In this document: positions 59,791 through 64,000 of the stretch, one piece after another
Position numbering within the stretch: the first letter of the stretch is position 1
Layout of the letters: every line of letters begins with the position of its first letter
Assembly (NCBI GenBank): GCA_964554385.1
Contig: CAZKOM010000003.1
Span: 9,396-73,395 of the forward strand
DNA from: JAGKXC01 sp964554385
GTDB taxonomy: Bacteria > Bacteroidota > Bacteroidia > NS11-12g > UBA955
DNA: 64,000 nucleotides
Direction of reading: 5' to 3'
Notes under the pieces: model-generated
What the model was told of the DNA's origin: nothing
What the model saw: the letters and a program-made list of their open reading frames with translations, nothing else
Databases searched by the model: none
Made by a program: the position numbers and the translations under genes

Positions 59791-61335
59791 ATGAGCAACG
59801 AGAGACCTGTTCGGGTGAGATTTGCACCCAGTCCAACCGGACCCCTGCACATTGGTGGTGTTAGAACGGCATTATACAATTATTTGTTGGCCAGAAAACA
59901 CGGCGGAACGATGATTTTACGTATTGAGGATACCGACCAGAATCGGTTTGTTCCGGGAGCGGAGCAATATATTTTACAGAGTTTAAAATGGGTTGGTATT
60001 GAGATAGATGAAGGGCCGGAACAAGGTGGACCGCATGCGCCATATCGTCAAAGTGAGCGTAAACCCATGTATGCTCAGTATGCCTATGATTTGGTGGAAC
60101 GGGGTTTAGCGTATTATGCATTTGATACAGAGCAGGAATTAGAAGAGATGCGTAAGCGTTTGGAAGCCAGCAAGATGCAGCCTGCATACGATGCGGTGAG
60201 TAGAATGAGTATGAAAAACTCATTGACATTGCCGGCCGATGAGGTTCAAGCGCGTTTGGCCAACGGTGATCCATTTGTAATAAGAATTAAACTTCCGCGA
60301 AAGGAGGAAGTTCGATTCCATGATGTGATTCGAGGTTGGGTAGTGGTTAATACATCTACGATGGACGACAAGGTTTTGTTAAAGGGTGATGGGATGCCTA
60401 CCTACCATTTAGCAAACGTTGTGGACGACTATTTAATGCAAATTTCTCATGTGATTCGTGGAGAAGAATGGCTGCCTAGTGCTCCGTTGCATGTGATGTT
60501 ATATCGTTATTTGGGTTGGGAATCGGTGATGCCGCAGTTTGCGCATTTACCATTATTGCTAAAGCCAGAAGGTAATGGCAAGTTATCCAAGCGAGATGGG
60601 GATCGATTGGGATTCCCTGTTTTTGCTTTGGAGTGGAAAGATCCAAAAACCGATGAAATTAGTAGCGGGTATCGCGAAAGTGGGTATTTCCCCGAGGCTG
60701 TGGCCAATATGTTGGCATTATTGGGTTGGCATCCCAGTGGTAATCAGGAAATCTTTTCCATGGAGGAATTAATCGAAGCGTTTAGTTTGGAGCGCGTGAG
60801 CAAAGCCGGGGCTAAATTCGACGTAAACAAGGCTTTTTGGTTTAATCATCAGTATTTGTTGGCCATGGATCCGGCTGCAGTTGCGGAAATGTTGATGCCT
60901 CAAATTCAAGAAAAAGGATTTGATACATGCAAAGAATATGTGGAGCAGGTGGTTGTATTAATGCGGGAGAAAGTCCAGTTTGCCAAGGATATTGTTACAC
61001 AAGGGATTTATTTCTTTGCAGAGCCAGATTCGTATGAAGAAGACATTGTTGCTAAAAAATGGAAAGAAAATACAAACGATCATTTGTTAGCCATTGCCGA
61101 TGCGTTTTCAACCTTAGCGGAAAATGCTACTGCCGAAGCATACGAGACTGCATTTAAACAGTATTGCGAGACGCAAGCAGTAAAATCAGGAGAATTGTTG
61201 CAGCCTTTGCGTTTAGCTGTGAGTGGTTTTGGAGTTGGAGCGCCTATTTGGGAAATGATTGCTTTGATAGGTAGAGATTACATTGTACCACGCATTCAAA
61301 AGGCGGTTACAAAAATTTCATTTCCAAAAGCCTAA
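59791..61335 (+). CDS. gltX: Glutamyl-tRNA synthetase
   Basis: This 514-residue class I enzyme charges tRNA-Glu. RVRFAPSPTGPLHIGGVRTA near the N terminus holds the HIGH motif, LRIEDTDQNRFVPG follows, and the KMSKS motif is LSKRDGD. The catalytic glutamate-binding region and the C-terminal anticodon-binding helical bundle complete the protein. ATG 59791 gives the standard N terminus and follows a -7 element; an in-frame TTG at 59779 is rejected. gltX and the YqeY gene are divergently transcribed from a 31-bp intergenic region. Confidence 0.96.
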   Translation: MSNERPVRVRFAPSPTGPLHIGGVRTALYNYLLARKHGGTMILRIEDTDQNRFVPGAEQYILQSLKWVGIEIDEGPEQGGPHAPYRQSERKPMYAQYAYDLVERGLAYYAFDTEQELEEMRKRLEASKMQPAYDAVSRMSMKNSLTLPADEVQARLANGDPFVIRIKLPRKEEVRFHDVIRGWVVVNTSTMDDKVLLKGDGMPTYHLANVVDDYLMQISHVIRGEEWLPSAPLHVMLYRYLGWESVMPQFAHLPLLLKPEGNGKLSKRDGDRLGFPVFALEWKDPKTDEISSGYRESGYFPEAVANMLALLGWHPSGNQEIFSMEELIEAFSLERVSKAGAKFDVNKAFWFNHQYLLAMDPAAVAEMLMPQIQEKGFDTCKEYVEQVVVLMREKVQFAKDIVTQGIYFFAEPDSYEEDIVAKKWKENTNDHLLAIADAFSTLAENATAEAYETAFKQYCETQAVKSGELLQPLRLAVSGFGVGAPIWEMIALIGRDYIVPRIQKAVTKISFPKA

Positions 61336-61382
61336 ACTTATCAGTAAATTCGCCAATTCACTACAATTGTAAATAATCGATA

Positions 61383-64000
61383 ATGAAGGATATTAAACGG
61401 TTAAACTTAATCATGGGCTGGGTGGTGTTTGCCATCGCCTTAGTGGTTTACGCGCTTACGTTAGAGTCTAATGTTAGTTTATGGGACTGCGGAGAATTTG
61501 CCAGTGCTGCCTACCGACTTCAAGTGGTTCACCCTCCCGGGGCTCCCTTGTTTTTGATGGTTGGCCGATTGTTCTCTTTACTGGCTGGTAGCGATGTAAC
61601 CGCGGTTGGTTTTTGGATTAACATGCTCAGCGGTGCTGCGAGTGCAGGTTGTGTTATGTTTACTTTTTGGATTACAACCCATTTCGCAGAAAGAATGGTT
61701 AGTGAAGACAACGAAAATCGTGCTTTGTTAATTATCGGAGCAGGTTTTGTTGCAGCCTTGACCAATACATTCATCGACAGTTTCTGGTTTAGTGCAGTTG
61801 AATCAGAAGTGTATGCAATGAGTTCATTCTTCACTTCTTTATCTTTCTGGGCCATTCTTCGTTGGTGGAAGCAAGCCGATGAGGTAGGAGCGGATCGTTG
61901 GATTGTATTTATTGGATTCTTAGTAGGATTGGCGTTGGGAACTCACATGTTGAACTTGCTGGTTATTCCTGCAATTTGTTTGGCGTATTATTTCAGAAAA
62001 TATACTATTACTCGAAACGGAGTTATCCTTGCCCTAGGATCTTCGGCTTTAGCCTTGGGTTTTGTAATGAAGATTGTTTACCCAGGTATTCCTTGGTTAT
62101 TGGCGAGAATGGATCGTTTGTTTGTGAACGATTTCGGGATGAGTTTTTATAGCGGAACTTATTTCGCTTTGGTATTGGTATTTGCGATTGCTGCTTATCT
62201 TTTGTGGTATACCAGCAAAAAAGGCAAGGTGTTTTTAAATACTTTGGTTTTGGCGGCTACGTTTGTAGTGGTAGGTTATTCTTCTTACGCTATGGTGGTA
62301 ATTCGTTCGTTGGCGAATCCCGCTATAGACATGAATAATCCGGAAGACCCGTACAAGTTTTATGGTTATATCACCCGTGAACAATACGGTGACAGACCAT
62401 TGGCCTATGGTCCGTTTTTTAACGCACCTGAAACGGGTTCTGAATCGAAAGGGAAGCGATATTTTAAGGGTAAAGATAAATATGAAGATGGTGGAGAGAA
62501 TTTCGATTATACCTATCCAGATGAATATATGACCATTTTCCCTCGAATGGGTAAAAGTAATAAACCCAATGATGATCGTGGTTTTAGAGAGTTTGGTGGA
62601 ATGGGTGAAGTTCAGAATCGTATTGACGAGTTGCAGAACGAAGGTCAGCGAAGAAAATTATCGCCTGACGAACAAGAGGAATTGCAGTATTTGAAGTACG
62701 AAAAACCATCCTTTGGTAACAATTTAACATATTTCTTGAACTATCAAATTCGTTATATGTATTTGCGTTATTTCATGTGGAATTTCGTAGGTCGTTTTAA
62801 CGATCAACAAGCCAACATGGGTAATGAGCGATTTGATGGGAACTGGTATTCTGGAATACCATTTATTGATCATTTTGTGGTAGGTCCGAGCGATGGCATG
62901 CCTGAATATTACAAGAATCAAAAAGGAAAGAACACCTATTTCTTCCTACCATTATTTCTTGGAGTATTGGGATTGATGACGCAAGCCAAGCGTAAGAAAT
63001 TGGATTTTTGGTTGGTGATGACCTTGTTCTTATTTACCGGATTGTTAATTAACGTGTACATGAACCAACCTCCATACGAGCCTCGTGAGCGAGATTATGC
63101 ATTGGTGGGATCGTTTCAAACATTCTGTATTTGGGTTGGATTGGGTGTTATCGCTTTAGCAGAGTTATTACAAAAGAAGTTGAATAACAAATCGGCCTTA
63201 GTAGCTACTGCGGCCTCTGTTGTATTGGTGCCGGTAAATATGGCATATCAAAACTGGGATGACCACGATCGTTCTGGTCGATATATAGGTATCGATATGG
63301 CAAAAAATTTCTTGAATCATTTGGATTCCAATGCGGTGTTATTCTGTAATGGGGATAATGATACGTATCCGTTGTGGTATGCACAAAACGTGGAAGGTAT
63401 TCGTACGGATGTAAGAATCATTAACCAAAGTTTGTTGCCAACGGATTGGTATTCAAGTGTTTTGTTGCATAAAGTGTACGATTCAGAGGCGCTGCCATTA
63501 ACCTTAGATAAAGAAGATTTACAAACTGGAAGTTTTGAAAATGGTATTGTAGTGCATGATTTGGGTACACACACGAGCGAAGAATTCCAAAATTATTGGG
63601 GTGAATTGCGTGTGGATGAGTGTTTCAAATCGGAGCAAAGTCTATCGGATGTAATTGCTAGAATTCGCAAGGAACGCAGAGCTTCTGCAAACTCTGAGCG
63701 CCAGTATTTACATGGTGATAAGGTATTTATTCCTGTAGATAAGCAAGCCGTAATAAAGGCGGGATTGGTATCGGCTAAAGATGCCATCCAAGTGGAAGAT
63801 ACTATTCATTTAGACGTGGGAGGAAGATATATTTCCAAAGGCGACTTATTGGTGATGGATTTGATTTCTCAGAATGCCAAAACTGGATGGAAACGCCCAA
63901 TTTATTTCACTAGTGTAAGCGGATTGGATTTTTACGACTTGAACAACTACCTACAATTAGAGGGATTGGTGTATAAGTTTGTGCCTATTAATGGTGGTCA
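61383..64000 (+). CDS. DUF2723 multi-pass membrane protein (3' end outside the window)
   Basis: The frame is open from ATG 61383 to the window end (872 codons). The N terminus has the DUF2723 signature LWDCGEFASAAYRLQVVHPP with GAPLFLMVGRLFSLLAG, followed by about ten hydrophobic segments, a large soluble insertion (about 320-480) rich in charged residues, and a C-terminal extracytoplasmic part starting with NAVLFCNGDNDTYPLWYAQN. The domain is shared with TMEM260-type protein O-mannosyltransferases and belongs to the GT-C-like group. A role in glycosylating exported proteins is plausible but unproven. The protein is probably about 1,000 residues. Confidence 0.9.
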   Translation, partial: MKDIKRLNLIMGWVVFAIALVVYALTLESNVSLWDCGEFASAAYRLQVVHPPGAPLFLMVGRLFSLLAGSDVTAVGFWINMLSGAASAGCVMFTFWITTHFAERMVSEDNENRALLIIGAGFVAALTNTFIDSFWFSAVESEVYAMSSFFTSLSFWAILRWWKQADEVGADRWIVFIGFLVGLALGTHMLNLLVIPAICLAYYFRKYTITRNGVILALGSSALALGFVMKIVYPGIPWLLARMDRLFVNDFGMSFYSGTYFALVLVFAIAAYLLWYTSKKGKVFLNTLVLAATFVVVGYSSYAMVVIRSLANPAIDMNNPEDPYKFYGYITREQYGDRPLAYGPFFNAPETGSESKGKRYFKGKDKYEDGGENFDYTYPDEYMTIFPRMGKSNKPNDDRGFREFGGMGEVQNRIDELQNEGQRRKLSPDEQEELQYLKYEKPSFGNNLTYFLNYQIRYMYLRYFMWNFVGRFNDQQANMGNERFDGNWYSGIPFIDHFVVGPSDGMPEYYKNQKGKNTYFFLPLFLGVLGLMTQAKRKKLDFWLVMTLFLFTGLLINVYMNQPPYEPRERDYALVGSFQTFCIWVGLGVIALAELLQKKLNNKSALVATAASVVLVPVNMAYQNWDDHDRSGRYIGIDMAKNFLNHLDSNAVLFCNGDNDTYPLWYAQNVEGIRTDVRIINQSLLPTDWYSSVLLHKVYDSEALPLTLDKEDLQTGSFENGIVVHDLGTHTSEEFQNYWGELRVDECFKSEQSLSDVIARIRKERRASANSERQYLHGDKVFIPVDKQAVIKAGLVSAKDAIQVEDTIHLDVGGRYISKGDLLVMDLISQNAKTGWKRPIYFTSVSGLDFYDLNNYLQLEGLVYKFVPINGG

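Overview
The window is chromosomal DNA from a member of the Bacteroidota, probably an environmental lineage outside the gut Bacteroidales. The evidence is the many TonB-dependent receptors with STN or carboxypeptidase-regulatory-like extensions, DUF4249, DUF5916, DUF6089 and DUF2723 proteins, two secreted proteins with type IX secretion (T9SS) C-terminal sorting domains, E1 alpha/beta fusion dehydrogenases, and the Bacteroidota promoter -7 element (TAnnTTTG) in front of about half the genes. No phage, IS element, CRISPR array, rRNA or tRNA gene was seen. The sequence is a draft scaffold: three 10-N gaps and one 55-N gap interrupt or abut genes that otherwise look intact.

Layout. 1-11.7 kb: end of a LysM lytic transglycosylase, a DUF5916 outer-membrane protein, an AIM24-like protein with a fumarylacetoacetate-hydrolase-family enzyme, an RmlD-like reductase (gapped), 3-hydroxyanthranilate 3,4-dioxygenase, a long PurF-type amidotransferase, frr, purK and a CNNM/CorC-type CBS protein. 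11.8-18 kb: two unrecognised outer-membrane proteins, a TonB receptor/DUF4249 lipoprotein pair and a DUF4197 lipoprotein. 18.2-24.3 kb: a methyltransferase, two tandem DUF6089 (PorG-like) barrels, uppS and bamA, an envelope-assembly cluster. 24.4-31.1 kb: an ALDH7-type dehydrogenase (gapped), a DMT permease, a secreted M1 peptidase, and a lipoprotein pair resembling the MbnP/MbnH copper-protein maturation system. 31.3-38.5 kb: the C-terminal modules of methionine synthase, a fused E1 alpha/beta dehydrogenase (gapped) and uvrB.

38.5-54.2 kb is almost entirely on the minus strand: a second TonB receptor/DUF4249 pair, citrate synthase, an ileS - DksA-like - lspA - lysS - small wHTH cluster, a T9SS-secreted alpha/beta hydrolase-fold protein that appears to lack its nucleophile serine, and a third TonB receptor. 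54.3-64 kb: a second E1 alpha/beta fusion, a GreA-like protein, ribBA with a flavin-reductase-family gene, a YqeY-like gene divergent from gltX, and a DUF2723 membrane protein running off the end.

Most of the window is core metabolism and envelope biogenesis. The most interesting accessory element is the two-gene MbnP/MbnH-like operon at 29.1-31.1 kb, with no methanobactin genes nearby. Next are the two TonB receptor/DUF4249 modules with no SusD, the tandem PorG-like genes, and the serine-less secreted hydrolase. Start codons often lie only 4-10 nt after the -7 element, suggesting many leaderless or very short-leader transcripts.
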